DNA of 6,760 nucleotides. It comes from an uncultured Clostridia bacterium. Its GTDB lineage: Bacteria > Bacillota_A > Clostridia > Oscillospirales > Ruminococcaceae. Shown in pieces: positions 6,081 to 6,760 of the stretch (its first letter is position 1; each line of letters starts with the position of its first letter). Where the stretch lies: assembly GCA_947169455.1 (NCBI GenBank), contig CAMVPV010000076.1:1-6760 (forward strand), read 5' to 3'. The notes under the pieces were generated by a model. That model worked only from the letters and a program-made list of their open reading frames with translations, was not told the origin of the DNA and made no database searches. The position numbers and the translations under genes were made by a program.

Positions 6081-6760
6081 ATGGAAAAGATCGACCACAT
6101 GAAATACCTCCCCGATATGGAGGTGCTTGAGGATTCCGACATCGGAGAGCGTGTCGTCCGCGCGATGGAGGAGTACGACTACAACAGATACACGGCGGCA
6201 GATGTCAGGAATGCGCTGGCCGCGGAATACCTGTCTCCTGACGATTTCGGGGCGCTCCTTTCTCCCGCCGCGGAGCCGTTCTTAGAGGACATGGCTCGCC
6301 GTGCCACCATCGAGACGCAGAAGCACTTCGGCAATTCGGTACTGCTCTTCACGCCGCTTTACATCTCGAATTACTGCGAGAACCACTGCATCTACTGCGG
6401 GTTCAACTGCCAGAACAGGATTCGCCGCGCAAAGCTTGACGAGAAGGGTATCCGCCGCGAGATGGAGGCTATCGCCAAGACCGGCATGGAGGAGGTGCTT
6501 ATCCTCACGGGTGAGAGCCGAAAGATGAGCGACGTGGAATACATCGGACGCGCCTGCAGTATCGCTCACGAGTACTTCAAAAACGTAGGCGTCGAGGTCT
6601 ACCCGATGAACACCGACGAGTACGCCTATATCCATCAGTGCGGTGCGGACTACGTCACCGTCTTTCAGGAGACCTACAACAGCGACCGCTACGAAACGCT
6701 GCACCTTGCCGGTCACAAGCGCAGCTTTCCCTACCGCCTGAACGCTCAGGAGCGAGCAAT
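6081..6760 (+). CDS. thiH: 2-iminoacetate (dehydroglycine) synthase ThiH, 3' end outside the window
   Basis: The frame is open from the ATG at 6081 to the window end, 226 codons plus two bases, so the C-terminal part is missing. The radical-SAM cluster motif is CENHCIYC (C99, C103, C106; C-x3-C-x2-C), followed by GFNCQNRI, then EVLILTGE near 138-145, the expected SAM-binding strand. ThiH cleaves tyrosine to p-cresol and dehydroglycine under anaerobic conditions and passes the latter to ThiG. HydG, a relative with the same motif that matures [FeFe]-hydrogenase, is the alternative, but the place directly after thiG, only 8 bases past its stop codon, favours ThiH. The ribosome site GGAGTGAGGTG overlaps the thiG stop codon. 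Confidence 0.93.
   Translation, partial: MEKIDHMKYLPDMEVLEDSDIGERVVRAMEEYDYNRYTAADVRNALAAEYLSPDDFGALLSPAAEPFLEDMARRATIETQKHFGNSVLLFTPLYISNYCENHCIYCGFNCQNRIRRAKLDEKGIRREMEAIAKTGMEEVLILTGESRKMSDVEYIGRACSIAHEYFKNVGVEVYPMNTDEYAYIHQCGADYVTVFQETYNSDRYETLHLAGHKRSFPYRLNAQERA

Noticed and set aside
6282..6716. Minus-strand frame opposite thiH
   Set aside because: Antisense to the radical-SAM cluster motif and SAM-binding region of thiH; no independent signal.

Overview
The window looks like chromosomal DNA from an anaerobic Firmicute, most likely a Ruminococcus-like member of the Clostridia. This is inferred, not proven. The clues are a moderately GC-rich sequence, purine-rich ribosome binding sites, textbook SigA-type promoters (17-bp spacers with extended -10 elements), a short ThiF with the radical-SAM ThiH thiazole route used by anaerobes, and a leader resembling the thiS-motif (HMP-PP) riboswitch reported from Firmicutes.

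Left part (1-2370): a minus-strand gene for a low-molecular-weight protein tyrosine phosphatase carries an unusual N-terminal hydrophobic segment and linker. Divergent from it, a strong promoter at 871-899 drives a plus-strand unit containing a possible tiny and perhaps broken ORF (932-1039) and an uncharacterised lipoprotein gene (1053-2216). The C-terminus of the lipoprotein resembles the copper-amine-oxidase-N-like fold. A strong hairpin-plus-U-tract terminator follows at 2328-2370. It lies inside the 3' end of the convergent minus-strand gene.

Middle (2299-4138, minus strand): one long gene appears split into three reading frames. In order it has two zinc ribbons, about five membrane helices, an extracytoplasmic domain, an acidic tail and a C-terminal domain. 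Two separate one-base losses are inferred. The first falls exactly where one added base would recreate the missing fourth cysteine of the second zinc ribbon. It is either a decaying gene or a stretch with sequencing errors.

Right part (4139-6760): a perfect consensus promoter (TTGACA, 17 bp, TATAAT, extended -10) starts a transcript that goes almost at once into a compact hairpin ending in seven U residues. The hairpin's internal loops match what I recall of the HMP-PP riboswitch, whose aptamer is embedded in an intrinsic terminator. Behind it are thiS, thiF, thiG and thiH (cut by the window end). These genes make the thiazole half of thiamin: ThiF adenylates the ThiS tail, ThiS carries sulfur as a thiocarboxylate, ThiH supplies dehydroglycine from tyrosine, and ThiG closes the ring. 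A leader sensing the pyrimidine half (HMP-PP) would let the cell match supply of the two halves.
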